Source of the DNA: Patagioenas fasciata
Lineage: Eukaryota > Chordata > Aves > Columbiformes > Columbidae
Reading direction: 5' to 3'
Length of the DNA: 64,000 nucleotides
NCBI RefSeq assembly: GCF_037038585.1
Contig: NW_027288510.1
Coordinates: 1,059,001-1,123,000, forward strand
In this document: one piece after another, positions 1-14,300 of the stretch
Position numbering within the stretch: the stretch's first letter is position 1
Layout: each line of letters starts with the position of its first letter
Program-made: the position numbers and the translations under genes
Notes under the pieces: generated by a model
Seen by the model: only the letters and a program-made list of their open reading frames with translations
Told to the model about the DNA's origin: nothing
Databases searched by the model: none

Positions 1-2223
1 GCCAGCCATTCTGCCCAAACACCTTCCCATGTGGACAATGGGAACTGGAGAGAGGTGGAGGGGAGGAGGAGAGGAAAACTGCTGTGAGAAAGATGTTTGT
101 GAAATACCGGACGCATCATTCAGCCCGTTTTAACAGCACAGTTTGTTCCTGGGGTGTCTGCGGGTCTCTCCTCCCCATAGCCATACAATGTGGGGTCACC
201 AACACATTGTCCATAGGCTGCTCGGCCTCCATAAGGAAACCTGGGTTTGTTGCTGAACTGAACCAAGTGTCCTCCATAAAGCCTCCTGAGCCACAGTCCC
301 TCAAAAGACCAGTGGATTTGAAAAACACATTAATAGTATCCACGATTTTGCAGACTCGTGCTATTCAGAGAGGCAGAATCCCTGTAATTCTCCATTCTCC
401 TGTTGTTATAACTCCTCAGCAGCGGCAGCAGAGTAGCCCGCAGTGGAGCGGGACGTGCGTGGCTGCTAAAAGCTTTCCCACAAGGGTGCCCTTACCCCGC
501 ACAGCCAGACCGCCTGCAAGCGCGCTGTGCCGCGCTGCCCGCCCGCCCTGACCCCGCGGTTAAATGGAGCCACTCCAGCCCCAGCTCTATTGCCAGAACG
601 GTGTGGAATTCAAACCACTTCCTTAATAAAAACCCCATATGGATTACCGCTAATTTCAGAGCCAGGAAATGGCAAATCTATCATCTGTTTTTATACAGGG
701 GCCCCGCTACCCACCAACAAGCACCGAGTAGTGGGAAGCCTCCCAGACTGTTTCTCCTGACATTTCGGCCGCGAAAGGTCAGCGCGAAGGGCACCTTCGG
801 TGGAAAGCAATAAACAGATTTTATATTGGATCATTTTTCATCAGGCTCCCCATTGCTCGGACTGCTGTATCCTCGCACTCTCAGCTCTGACATTTACAGA
901 GCATCGCGGGCAGTAACGCACAGCCAGGCTCCCGGCGGAGCCTCCCGGAGGGTCGCTGTGCCTGCAGCTGCTCCTGCAGCCCACCCAGAGCCACTACCGC
1001 AGGCAGGAGCCCGGCCTGATGCACCCGAGACTGACTGTGCGGCACGGGGAACACAGCGGCCAGCTGCCACAGCACCGCACACCAGCATACTTGCGCTTGT
1101 ACTGCTGAAGCAAAGACAAGTAGTGCTTCCCAGGCTTTATTGTGTTTTGTTTTGTTTCTTTAAGTCATCCTAGACTGGCAACACTAAGGCTGAGTATTTC
1201 CCAGCTGGCACATGGGAAATGGAGGCTCCACAAGGACCAAGGAAGCTGGCCTCGCACAGGTCATTCAATGGTCACAAGGTGTGATGGCACCAAGTGAGCA
1301 CCCAGCTGAGCTTGAGCTGTGTTGTTCAGCACTTCCTGAAGCATCTGATCCTTGGCATGGAGCAAATCTGAAGAGACCAGCAGACACTCTAGGTCTGGCG
1401 TTAAGGTACATGAAAACACACAAAGAGACCCCTGGGAGCACTTGAGCAGCCATCAAGAACGGCAGTGCCTCCACCCGAGCTGGGGAGGGGTGTCTGGTGT
1501 TACATTCGTGGAGAGACCTCCCGCATAGTCCAGACAACACAGAGTTTGACACAAGCCCAGCGGAGATCAGACGTGGATCTCCAAGCCCTTGACAGCAGTG
1601 CAGTGTGGGCAGACCCAGACGTCAGGACTACACACTTTAGATCTGAGGATAAGGCGTCCTCTGACTAGGGGATGCAACCACCCAAGAGTAGGTGTGCCCC
1701 TGTGGCCACGAAAGTCAATGGCACCTGGGGTGCCTTAGGAAAAGTATGACCAGCAGGTCAAGGGAGGTTGTTCCTCCGGCTCTGCTCTGCCCTGGTGACA
1801 AAACACCGGCTGGTTTGTGTTATGTAGCACGTCTACCTGTGCAGTCAGAAGGCTGAAAGACTGCTCCACTGATACATCCATCTGATAAATCACTCTTAAT
1901 TTGATCACATTATGCACATCCACAGGCTTCTATAAGTTAACCTTATGTTTCTCCCCAGTGAAATGCATCTGCATAAGCAAACATCCCTCCACCTTTACCA
2001 CTGACCCCTCAGCTGTTCTCCGGTGGTGTTACACCCTGGATAACGAGGCCTTTCGTAAAAGGAATTGTTGTGTTTCTAGTTTATTATCACCTATATGAGA
2101 GCCCCAGGAAAACAGCATTACTGGCATAGCACTATGTTTCAGAAAGTATGAAGAAATCAAAACAACACAAAACCACACAAACAAACTGTGTGAAAGATGC
2201 TGAAGAGGCATCTTCCGTCTTAC
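1..2223 (-). other. Intron 36 of DNAH9, partial
   Basis: No dynein exon was found here. It holds a plus-sense CR1 fragment near 1690-1800, a moderately GC-rich patch near 400-560, and an unexplained minus-strand open frame at 116-343 that I could not assign. Confidence 0.6.
1690..1800 (+). repeat. CR1 LINE fragment (sense +)
   Basis: Reads as the internal CR1 segment 'TGTGGCCAcgAAAGTCAATG ... GGTGCCTTAGGAAAAG ... CAGCAGGTCAAGGGAGG'. The same segment appears at 20130-20220 and 38960-39060. The ends are approximate. Confidence 0.7.
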
Positions 2224-2398
2224 CTGATCTCGAAACATTGATCCACCAAAGGCCCAGACGGCAGCAAAGACAAAGTAAAGTTCATAAAGCTCCTTGGCAC
2301 AGTCAGGAGGTGTGTTCTCCTCTGCCAGGAGACATTCAAGGAGGTAGCACAACATCTGAACCATACTCTGTTCAGGAATGGGAATAATCTTCTTAAAT
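2224..2398 (-). CDS. DNAH9: DNAH9 exon 36, last exon in window (residues 2306-2364)
   Basis: Encodes [20 protein letters not shown] then [18 protein letters not shown], the end of AAA2 before AAA3. The donor is CAG|GTAAGA, phase 0. The next expected exon (DNAH9 residues beginning LVDYRxEFSKWW in relatives) was not found in 1-2223 and should lie off the left edge. Confidence 0.94.
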
Positions 2399-5300
2399 CT
2401 AAGGGATGGAAATTAGAAAGCAATACGTCCATCACAACCCAGGAAGACTAGAAATGCTCTTTCAGAACACTGGCATTCTGCTTGTCAGCGGTACGTGTCC
2501 TATTCCCAGGTACAATAAAGAGAACACCCATTCTCACACTCAGACCCGCTGGCACCGGCACATATACAAGTAATAACAATAATCAGAAGTTTCAAGCATT
2601 TTAAAACTTTGATCTTCTTGAAAGAAGCAGAATGGAAGACTTGCTAAAGGCAATGATTTCCTGCGAGCACGATGAGTTCAAAAGCGGTCAAATAGAGGAG
2701 TAATAAAATAAACCCTTTCATCTTGCCATTTTACATTCATTTAAGCTACACTTACAGAATTCCAAACTAATATTGTAGCTGCACTGAAGTCCTCCATAAA
2801 GTAATTATAGCTATTTGAAAGGTTGGTTCTACGATTTCTGAATTAAGCAAGCTACCAAAACACTCAGCTCAGGGTTGCCTGCAGCTAATCCCGTGGATTT
2901 CACGCTCTGAGACAATGTTCAGCAAACAGAATGGGAAACGTCCGATTGACTTTGCTACCAACAGTCAAAACCAACTTGGTCCCACAGAGAGAAGTTCCCT
3001 AGCACAATGTTTAAGTCCTGATTCCAGACCCTTCTGACACATCCCCCTTTTGGCTGACATCTCCCATGCTCACTGATTTTTCTTTTGTTTTTAAAGGAAA
3101 GTGCAACTATAGGGAGCAAGTAGAGGATGGGAGATGCTCCCTTAAGTTTTCTGGGACTCTACTTTGGCCAGTCCTCACCACAGTATGAGAAAGAGAATGG
3201 TTTCACATGATGATAAGCAAGAACCACATGACTTCCCTGTGGACACTGCTTTAAAGCCAAATCAAGCCAAGAAGCACTAGGACCCTTCCAAATACCCAAG
3301 TTCTTAATGAAAAATAACTTGTGGAGTGGGCTCAGGTCTAGGCTGACACATCAGGAGGCTGAAAAGCTTTCTCTTTGGGATCTGCCGGAATTATTTTCCA
3401 AGAGATAGAGAGTTGATACAGGAAATACAATAAAAATCAAATCAAAATCAGATGAAAACCAGATCTGACCAACACGATACAGGCAGGAGCGTCACTTTGC
3501 CCACCTCGCCCTGCTGGTTCTCTGAGCTTAAGCCAATGATGCTCAGGGCTTCCAGGGGCAAGGAGGATCATGTGCAGCACAACCCAGCGCAGCACAGCTG
3601 GGCTGGACAGTGGCAGGTGTCCCCATGCCCTCACCACGGGTGACACAATCACTCATCAGATGGTACCTTGTTCTGAGGGTGTCCAGGCAAATGGGCAGGT
3701 ACTTATCAAACAAAACGGTCAGGTTGGCTCTTTCGGACCGGATCTCTCGCCTGTCGATCCAGCTGCTCACTGGAGGATTCCAGCCCAGATCCGACGGGTT
3801 GATGTACAGGATCCCTTTAGGCCCAGGGTAAGAGAGAACATATAGTAAAGACATAGCAGAAACTGTTCCTTTCTTCCAGCAGAGTTTACCAGGTACTTTC
3901 ACACAACTAAAACCCTATCAAATATGACGGGACGTCCCATTACCTGCCCCCTTTTCCTGCCCCACTGCAGAGTAGAAACATGAACAGTGAAGAAACTTCA
4001 CCCTTGAAACCACGGCGCTTTTCATGACCTTGCCCTAAATTCAGAACATTGTCTTGTCTGAGCAGTTTCATTGCTCTGGGCCCCATTTCCCCATGTGTAA
4101 AACTAGGGGACACCTCCATTCCCTTCTCCCATACTTCATGCACTTCTTCAGAAGATCAAGAACTCTTTGAGACAGATACTGTCCTTCTCCTCATAAAGTC
4201 CATCCAAAGGGCTTTGCACAACAGGAGCACTCAGCAACGCTGAAGCCATGATCACCCACCAACAGTCAGAGTGCTCTGGGTAAATCTCCAGGATGATGAC
4301 AGCTCCACATGTGCATTTGGGGTCAGGATCCTCAGTTTGTCTGTCAGAAACCTGCCCTGTCCACCCACGGCCGCTGTGATCTCAGGTTGGGTACTTGCAA
4401 CAGGAGTCAAGTTGGCCAACAGAAGACTGGTTAATGGCACTAGATCCTCCTGGGTTCACGGCAAATCCCAGTGCGGAGCTCAGGCCAGGACTCACCCGCT
4501 CGGGACACGGTTGCTGGGGTGGCTGTGCGCAGGTGGCTGATCTCAAACACCAACCGCATCGTTGGGTTCAGAGGGATTCTCTCATTGCTCGCCAGGGTCA
4601 GCACCTGCATTGGGCAGACAGACAGACAGAATGACATCTTCCCCAGGAACAGGAATGAAAAGCATTCAGCACTTTGCACTAAAAAGCTTGGTTGCTGCCA
4701 GCACAGTTCCTTGAGGGAATGCAGCTGATTTCCAGCAGGTAGTAGAACTGTCTTCCATGACTCAAAGGAACAGCACTCCCTTCGAGCGGCGGAAAAAGGT
4801 GTGGAATTATGACCCCACCCTATTTTTGAAGGGCCTGGAGTTACAATCAGGACATCTGTGATTATCCATGAGCCCAGTTCCAGGAAGGGAAATTACAATG
4901 AAACCATGATTTGAGCTATTTCCCCTCATGCACCATTTTCTATATGTGATATTGTTTGGTGTATCTGAAGAAACACAACCGCATTATTCTAGGAGGTGTT
5001 ATTTCAGCATCTGCATTTTTAGGCTGAACCATGCCATGCAGTCAAAGAATATCTCCTTCTTTAACTTATATTCATTACCTTATTATCATCCATCACAGTA
5101 TTAAGAGACTCAATCCACATTGGATCAATATCTCCATCTAGTACCATCCACTTGGGACCGTCATGCGTGATGTTGGCCAGCTCTCGCATGATTGATGAAA
5201 ACAGGCCTGGGAGGGTGACAGGAAGATGGTGATGAACACTGAACTTGACACCTGCTCTAACGGTTTTCTCCAGCAACACAGTAAAAATTACTCTAATTAA

Positions 5301-8300
5301 TGCTTTCCTCTCAAACATGCAAAACTCTATGTGCCTATACGTAAATATTACTATATCACAATACGGTTCTAGTTTGCTTTAAAGTGAAAAAAGGGTTATC
5401 AGTTATCACTACTGAAAATGATTGCAGACCTACGCACGAGCTTCATTCCCACCGAGAATCATAAGGGATAAGAAAAATGTAGAGTAGCTACTCAAAGGCA
5501 AAAGGCGGCATGAGTTATACAATGCAGAGAAAACCACCTGAATATGCCTAGGAAATCCTTATAAATATTTTTTTGTGGCTCAAAGTATATCAGGGCAATC
5601 AAGATGCATTAAACGCTGGGTCATGGCTTTAGTGAGACTGAGGGGAGAACAAGCACAGAATGACATTGAATGACAGAACAAAATGTTGGTAAAATCAAGG
5701 AGAGAGAGGATACAGAGTCTCAAGGGGAGTAAATAATGAATGTTAAGAAGACCACGAAGGCTGGGAATAGAGCAGCAGCACTGCAGAGCAAATGAAAACT
5801 CCACAAAACTACTGCTCTCCTCTACATGTGAAAATACCTCGGGAGATGCTGGTCTTCATGAAAAAACATCAGGCAAACATTAAAAAAAAGCCTCTCTTCC
5901 AGTGAATTGTGACAAGGACTCTTTTTTTTTTTCTTTTTTTCTCCAGGACAAGCTATTTCTTTGTGATCCAGATCAGGAACAGCTAGTGGCACCATCTGAC
6001 TGAAGACAAAGCTTGTGCTCAGCAAATGCAGAACGGCTCACCTGGAACAGGTGTGCGATCCCGAGACTGGGTCAACAAAAATAACGCTTCAGCGCCTCTG
6101 CCTCCAGCCAGTTCCTTACGTGTTGGACACGCGCCTTGGGAACCACTCCGACATTATTAGCATCAGAAACAGTTGCTGTCTCAGGGCATCAGGGCTTCCC
6201 TCGGATACACCGCGGCAGCGGGGAGAGGAAAGCGCCTCTGTCCTGACCTTGTGCAGCCACAGCACACGGCTCTCTTGGGGTTTAAAAGAAGAGTTTTGTT
6301 CTGCAAAGAACACTTTTGGGATTCCCATATGGGACCTTTTACCACCTAACATGTAGGACCTTCTCAACTTCTGATAATGTGACAGGATAAAACTGGGGAG
6401 CGGAAAAGCAGGGGCTGATCTGTAAGGGAACAGGTCACCTCTTGCTAGGCTGTGGTGAAGATTGCCTTGCTGGTCTTTGACAACATGAAACAACATTTTC
6501 AGGAATGGTTACTGCAGAAAATATCTGCCTTGAAAGCTCAGGGAGGAGTGCCACTATTTCATTTAAACCATCGCAGGCCAGAAACCACTGGACAGTCACC
6601 TGTAAAATGTCCCTCCTGCTGTTCGGTGTCACCGCTGCCCTCGATCTGCAGCCACTGCTGCAGCCGGTCTGCACAGTTCAGGCTGTACCCTGCACCTCCC
6701 TCTGCCACTTTGATTTAGGCTCCCTAATTACAATTAGAAAGAAATTAACCTGGCATTGGAGCAAAGCAGGGGGTCGGGAAGGGTCCATGGCGGGGCCAGG
6801 GGAGGTGGGTGGCAGCTCATCTGCTGCTGTGGATGATTCATGGTAATGTCTTCCCTCACCTCCCCCACACCTCCCCAACCCGCCGCACACGTAAATCGAA
6901 GCTGCCTTTATGTATCAGTCACAACCCAACATTTCCACTCCAGATTTTCTGTAATCTTCCAGCAAGTTTGAAATGTTCCTCAGGAGTAAGCAGGATCAAC
7001 AGCTTGGCAAACGCTGGTGCGCTGCAGAGATCGGGCAGCCATACTGAGTGGAAAAACTGACGTTAAGGCTGCTGTGCGTGCTATCAGCAATGAAAACCTG
7101 GGGATGGGACATTTTTTGGGGTCCCAGTGCACACCACAGTGCAGGAGGGACATCTCTTCCATCACTGGTCCAGCCAACTCCCAAAAACTGCCTGCCCCAC
7201 TTAGGAACTGGTAAGTGTTGGTATTAATGGGCATTAAAATTATTCTTAGGGCAATAGGATCAAGTAGGCTTATGCTATATTTCCCATGTGAAGATCAAAG
7301 AGCTAAAACATCCTGTGTATCCTTTCAACAACAAACTGTCATGTGGCTGTAGGCAGCAGACAAGCACCTGGGCTCTCAGACCTGCACATGAAGAACCAGT
7401 CACCCTGCTGCTGCTCGGGAAATTCATTAAAAATACCCGTCTTTATCTACATATTTCAGACATGAAATGACATTTACCGTCTTTCCATTCTCTTGTTGCT
7501 GGGTTAATGATGCCAAAGAGCTCATCATTGGTGACTGCCTTGGGGTTGAGGTCTGTCCAGACAGGACGTCGCTTCATTATCTGCTAAGTCCTGTTCAGGG
7601 ATCTCATCACCTGAGACTTGCCCGTGCCCGCGTTACCCACCACGAAGACAGAGTGCCGGACCGTCAGCAACTCCTCCAGCTGCACCACCTGAGAAAAACA
7701 CTCCCAAATTTTAGACAAAGATGCCAAACTGAAGTTCAGGTCTATAAAATAGGTCCCACTGGGCCACCTCTTTAGAAAGACGTGACCCTGAGACACAAGC
7801 AGATTTGACAATTGAGTTTGGTCCAGCCACTCTAATCACAATGGGTGAAATCCTCAGCCTGCAGATAAACTTTCAGCGCTGTTTATACTTGACAACCACC
7901 ACCTGATGAGGCCCTGCTCTCCAGGGGCTACACTTTCATGAGCCTACAAAAGTTGGCCCCTTTGGAAGCCCAGAGACTGATCCAGTGCTGACTTCAGGAG
8001 CAGGTGCAACTGCCTCAGACCCAGCACAGCTGACTGCCCTCCAGCGAGATCTGCCTGCAAGGACAATGCTGTGCAGAGCTCTCTTTGTAGAAGCAAAGCT
8101 GTTTGAGAAAACCCAAATGATTTGATGGCGATGTGGGTGTAGCAGAAGATCTCTTGGTCTTACTTTGAGCACAAAGTTGTCCTCAGCCTGCAGCCGGAGG
8201 TCCAGCACAGCCTGCCTCACAAACGACTCAAAATTCAGGTCACGCTTCCGAGGCACATCCAGTGCGGGGAATAGATCCCCAATCAGCCCCATAAACACCG

Positions 8301-11300
8301 GCACATCATCCGTCACAATCTTGGGGATGTTGAAGTCACGAAGAGAGCGCATCAGAACCCGGTCTTCGGGTCGCTCTGGGTCATCTCGCTTGAGGGAGCC
8401 AGCAACAACTAGCACTGACTTAATGGCACGCAAGCCCCAGTCGTAGTGATCCTACACCAGAGGAAGAAAAAAAAAGAGGCATGAGTTTATGCTTAGACAG
8501 TACCATGTAGGGTGAAGAACCACCATTCCCAAACTGCCAGACTAGTAAGCAATGAAAATACATCTAAATCTGTTATTTGCATTGTGGCCAGAGACCTTCT
8601 CCAGCCTGAGTGACCTGGTTTCCATCTCAGTAGGTGAGATTCCCGTCAGGGACAGTATTAAAGAGTCAAATAATTCAGCTGTTCAGACCATCACATGGGC
8701 TCACAGTTGGCAGTAAGACAGCAGCAGGATTTGCACTCCAGAGACCAAAGCGATTTGTTTCACCTAAATCATAAAGCACCTATAGCAAGGCCAGCCAGCC
8801 CCCTGCATCTGCAGGAGCCACCAAGGTGAAAGGCTTGTGAGTCCATTATGAGGCCCCAAAGACCCAAGTTTCTCCACCCTGCCCATCACAAGATGACAAG
8901 CCTGTTTGGTCTCAGAGGAGGTCCAGGAATAAGGGGTCAGTAAAGACATTGCTGAAAAAGTACCACAAAACGGCATGAGAAGAACTCTCAAGCCAACAAA
9001 CAACTGTTCATATTTCTGTCCTGTTAACACCCTCCAGAGCACAGCTCGACAGCTGACTGCTCTGTGTGGGAGGCCATGGCTTCCACCAGGCCCCTCAAGG
9101 CACAGCACCAAGTTTCTGCGACAGAGCATATCCCACCCAGCCTCATGCTGGCACAGCCAAGATCAGGTTTGTATCATCAGGAATCCTGATTCAGGTCTCC
9201 TCTGGACCCAGCTTCGATCTACACAAATAATGACAAGGAAAAATCTGATTTGCTTTGCACTGACAGTAACTCTAACAAGACCTGGAACCAGCCTAAGGCT
9301 GAACTCAGAGAGGGACACCATAAACCCTTTGCAGGCAGGAGAATCAATAGGAAGAGACTGGAAAGCAAAAGGTCACTGAATACTACCCCAAACATGGTGT
9401 CATTTAAACTCACTGAAAGGTCTCCCATTAATGCAGCTGGTCAAATGCTTTTGTCCCTGCAGATGCTCCAGTAAAGCAGTCTGGAAATTTTATTGCTCCG
9501 ATGATCACCAACCCTCTCCTCCCCCAGCAGCCAGTGCAAATGCAGCCATTAAATAAAAGCTGTGAAACGTCAGCCATGGAGCTGAGCAGCACAGTGCCAT
9601 GTTTCTGCTGATTTTGGAGATTCATCATACCACTCAGCCACAGAACCAGGCTCACCTGCTTGGACAGGAGCTCTTTGCAGAGTTGGTAGAGAGTAATGAA
9701 CTTCCTGGCTAACACCCGGGCCTCGATGAATCCCTCAGCCACCAACATAATTTCACAGATCAGCTCAAAGTCTGGCACAACCATCGCACACGGCCTAAAA
9801 TGACAGGTGAGGAGGCATTGCAGAACAAGTATTTCTTGACTACAGGTCTTACAGGCAGCGCATTTGCAGCTTCATCTTCTAGGCCTTCTTTTATGAGCCA
9901 GGTCACCCTCTGCCTTCCCCACGACAAGGGACAGAGCTCCTTTGCCCTGCCTGTGCGTGCCCAGACCCAGGCCTGTTGTGCAAGGCTTAAACTACCTGCG
10001 AATGCCCTGTGCAAGTGAATTCCCCAAGGACATGAGGTCGAGCCTGGATGTTCCAAAAGACAGTTTCTGCCAGGTCACAAACCCTGACCTGGACTCACCT
10101 GAAGAGAGCTTTTAAATTCTCAGGTAGCTCTGTTCGCCCTGCGTAACCAGGGTTCATGGTGATGAAAATGCCTACTGATGGTACTAAGTTGATGTCTTCT
10201 CCAAGAAAATGGAAGGATTTCTTCTTCTCCCGTATTGCATCCTGCACGCTCTTCACCTAGAAATCAAGACAGTACTATAGTATCAGCGTTCACTTATGAA
10301 AAACACATCAGACAACGGTGCTTCCTTCGTTACTCTTGGCCTCGTGACAAATGGGGCTAATCACTGTTTTATTTTTTACCGGCAGCATAAAGCTTTATAC
10401 ACTGTTTGGAGTACATCAGCATGGCAATATCAATTTCCCATCTCAGTCAAACTCTGGCAAAGCAGAAAAAAGAGCTGAAGAGAGTGGAAAGTCAAAATGC
10501 AAAGGAGTTGCAAGACTTCACACCTTTGCTCCATGAGACAATGATGAACGTGGGTCAGGAAGAGCAACTCAGGAGCGGGAAATGTCCCCAGCACTGCCTG
10601 CATTCACCTTGGCTTTTGACATCACCTGTGGGACACTGCTCAGCACATCTCACAGCAAAAACACCACCAAAGGCTCCACCATCTCTGAACCAGCCAGCCC
10701 AGCAGAGGTCTGATGTGTGAGAGAGACACAGGGCAGTACAGGTATCCACAACACAGCCAACACCCAAACGCACTCCCCAAAGTCTATCACAATATGGGCC
10801 CATTATTCCCTTTACCCATCTCACCTCTCCCCACACAGCGTTGCTCTTCAGGACATCCCAAAACCCTCCTGTGCCTGCTCCGTTCCCTGACCAGGCCCAG
10901 AGAAGGGGTAGCACCTCCCAATAAGCTTGGCCTCAGCTCAGTTGTAAACTGACCACTTGATATCACTTTTAAAGATTTTGGGACATCAGATGTTTGATTT
11001 AAAACCAAAACCAGAAGGCAGAAGCTGTAAAACCTCTCCTAACACCTTCACTCACTAATATTATATTGTTTTTTATATTTGCCTGACTGCAGCTTTGTTC
11101 TGCTCGTTCCTCTCCTTCCGAAGAGTTCACCTCTCTGCAAACAGCACCTCAGCGAGGGGCAAATCTCTCTCTATTCACCGCTCTAACCTCACTACTGTTT
11201 GCCACCTCAAAGTAAAGCAATTAATCGAATTTTTCCCTGTAAGGAACCATATCGACATCAGCTGCATGAGTAAGACAGCCAATTAAACATCGCCATGGTA

Positions 11301-14300
11301 ACACTCCTAATAGCAGCCAGGAGACACCATGATGGAATGACGGCCGTGCCGCTTTCTTCAGCTGCCACGCTCCAGCCAGGAGCGAGGGAACCATTAGCAG
11401 TTGAGTCATTCCTGGGCTTCTTTTGTTCAGCTTCCCTTTTTATTTCAAGATCCTCAAAGACTTTTTTTCAATGACAACTTTAAACTAGGACCTGACGGAA
11501 GAGAAATTGAGAGGGAATGATACATAAACTCTTGTACCTGCCTGGGGCTTCTCTGGGATGCCACATAAGGTACCAATTATGAGTGAAACAGATGAGAAGA
11601 ATGAGGAGTTCATGGAGGGGTTAAGAACAATGTCTTTGACCGAAACATTTACAGAAGTGTAGAAACTTCTGAGCTTTATATCTTTCTATAACACTGAGCC
11701 CAAAAGGGAGTCCAGGAACAATTCAGCACCTCAATCAGATATTAGGATCCTAAAACACGCACTCAGCTGACAGTTGGATCCTGAAGAACTTGGGCACTTT
11801 GGCACCTCAGTTTTCTGCACTGAAGCCCCCCAAGGCTTCCCCTGTATAAAATAATGCCAGGTTTCCTCATGGGCTGGTAAGAGGAGGGGAAGGAGGACGC
11901 GAAGTGACAGATTATATATATAAGCACGAGAGCACAGGACTTTCTGGCACGATGGGGAGGCCAGTCTCCCTTCCAGCCCTTCTCCAGGGATGCTGCTGCG
12001 CTTCACACGAGACTCACCAACACAATGCACTGAGCAGCTAAACTACAGAGGAGATGAGAAACCATTCGCCAGGGGAAACACCCATGCCCAGCTGGGCACC
12101 GCTCCAATAGCTCTGTCCCAGGTTTAATCCCACGGTGTCAGGGTACCCTGGGCAAGCGCGTCAGCAAGGGCCGCAGATCTGCCCCAGATTCCAGCTCCCG
12201 AGTGTCACCAGCTGACACTGGCTTTTGGGAGCACCACGGGGCTGCACACATTCCTCCAAGGAATGGTGCCAGTTGGCCAGGAATACCTTCCAAAGCCACT
12301 TGGCAGAGCTGTCGTTACAGACACCAGAACTAAATCCACAGCCATATAGTTTTGGAGACAGGTTAAGAAAATTAATCCTGAATGTATTCCCATTTCCTGA
12401 GTATGACACACAACCTGTGCCTGACCAGGGGTGATAAGGAACCCCCAGAAGTCCAGCGGATCTGCCCCAAACACCCCTCTTCCCCTCTGTGAAAATTATT
12501 CCCTACATTGCAGACTGAGCAGCCGCAAGTCAAGGCAGCTTCTCTGTCTTGAAACAATGTGCTGCAATTATCTCACAGCAGATTAACGACACGAGTGCTT
12601 TCCTGAGGAGGAACAGGTACAGAGCCATGGTGCGTAGTGGTCTGGGAAAAGATGCTACAAAGAATTGTCTTGGCACAAATGCTGTAACTGGGGCAAGAAA
12701 AGTGACAAATATCTTTGCAGCACGTAACTGCGACATCTTGACAGTGCTGTGATATTCATGTGATTAATCTTGAGATCTAATCCCACACCTGCCTATACAC
12801 AGAACTGAAACCGGCAATATGCAATTGCCATTTTTACCCTTGCTCCAAAGACTGCAGAATGGCTCTGCTCTGTTTGTATTTATTTATGAGTGTTTCTCCA
12901 CTCACCTGTACAGCAACCACAGAAAGGACCTCAACTGAGATCCTGTTAAATTCATCAAAACAGCCCCAGGCTCCCGTCTGGGAAAGGCCTTTGTAAATAT
13001 TCCCACAAGACTGGAAAAACAGAACAAAAACAAAGATTACAAGAGTGAAATCATAAATGGAATCAACTACAGCAAAAAATTGATTTTATTTCCCAGCCTG
13101 TTTATTTATAGCAATTTACAGTCTATTGTGGGTATTTAGAAAAGTGCATGGAAACAGCAGGCACAACTCAATTATAATATTTATAGCTCTGCGCAGCTTG
13201 CCACTTTATCTGCTAATTGCACTTTCTCGATATATCTGTGCACCAGTTTCATTTAAAGGTCACTTGTGCTGAATCACTGATGGTCCCGTTTCCTGGGAGA
13301 GCCCATAAGCTAAATGAAATATGATCCGAGGCTACCAAAATCACTGTACCGTGCCAGACTGGCAGAGAGCAAGACTCAGCCTAATGATTCAGTGCTCTGT
13401 AGCGGCTGAAGGTTCACTATGTTTTGGGTTTATTCTGGGAGAGGATCCTGAGAAAACCAGGACAGGTCCCTCCCCGTGCCAGGGGCTGCCAGGCCGCGAG
13501 CACGCCGAGAAGAAACGACCAGGGTCCAACTATCAGCACAGCCTTGGTCTCAACTGAACAGACCAACATTTTTGAAGAATTACACATGAAATCTAACTCC
13601 AGAAAGGAAGGGAAATGCATAATGAGGCAGAGAAGATAGTTCGGGTCTCTGCCTCCTGAAGAACCTTGTGCAAATCTTAGAGAAGGAACGGGAGGAGAAG
13701 GAAAAGGCATTCAGCTTAAAGGAGTGTAGCAGGGATTTGGAGAGAGGTGATCGCAGAATCGCAGCCTGGTGGGGCTGAAGGGACCTCTGCAGATCCTCCA
13801 GTCCAAGCCCTGCTCACGCAGGGTCACAGAGCAGATCACACAGGTGGGTCCAGGCGGGTTTCAATGTCTCACAGAAGGAGACTCCACACCCGCTCTGGGC
13901 AGCCTGGGCCAGGCTCTGGCACCTCCCAGCAAACAAGTTTCTGCTCATGTTCAGATGGAGCCTCCTGTGTTTCAGTCTGTGCCCGTTGTCCCTCGCCCTG
14001 GCGCTGGGCACCACTGAACAGAGTCTGGTCCATCCTCTGACACCCACCCTGAGATATTGATCCCATTGATCAGATCCCTCTCAGCTTCTCTTCTCCAGCT
14101 CAACAGCTCCAGCTCTCTCAGTCTCTCCTCACAAGAAAGAAGCTCCAGACCCCTCAGCATCTTTGTAGCCCACTGCTGGACTCTGTGCAGTTATTCCTTC
14201 TTAAACTGGGGAGCCCAGAACTGGACACAACTCCAGATGTGGCATCACCAGGGCAGAGCAGAGCGGAAGGAACAACCTCCCTTGACCTGCTGGTCATACC

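Larger units (their letters stand above)
2399..9655 (-). other. Introns 30-35 of DNAH9: no recognised elements
   Basis: Between exons 36 and 30 the introns (up to 2.3 kb; intron 32 is 5207-7477) contain only short low-complexity runs, such as the T-rich run at about 5920-5942. I see no CR1 copies, RNA genes or other genes. A TAAT-TACA-ATTA homeodomain-like palindrome occurs near 6725-6736. Confidence 0.5.
10257..12905 (-). other. Intron 28 of DNAH9
   Basis: 2.6 kb without a recognisable repeat. The central part (about 11040-11470) is repeat-free and carries an X-box-like site and an AP-1 site, so it is the best intronic regulatory candidate in the window. Confidence 0.5.

Noticed and set aside
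84-551. 155-residue plus-strand open frame in intron 36
   Set aside because: No family resemblance, and partly a GC-rich low-complexity segment.
8165-8446. 93-residue plus-strand open frame
   Set aside because: Antisense shadow of exon 31.
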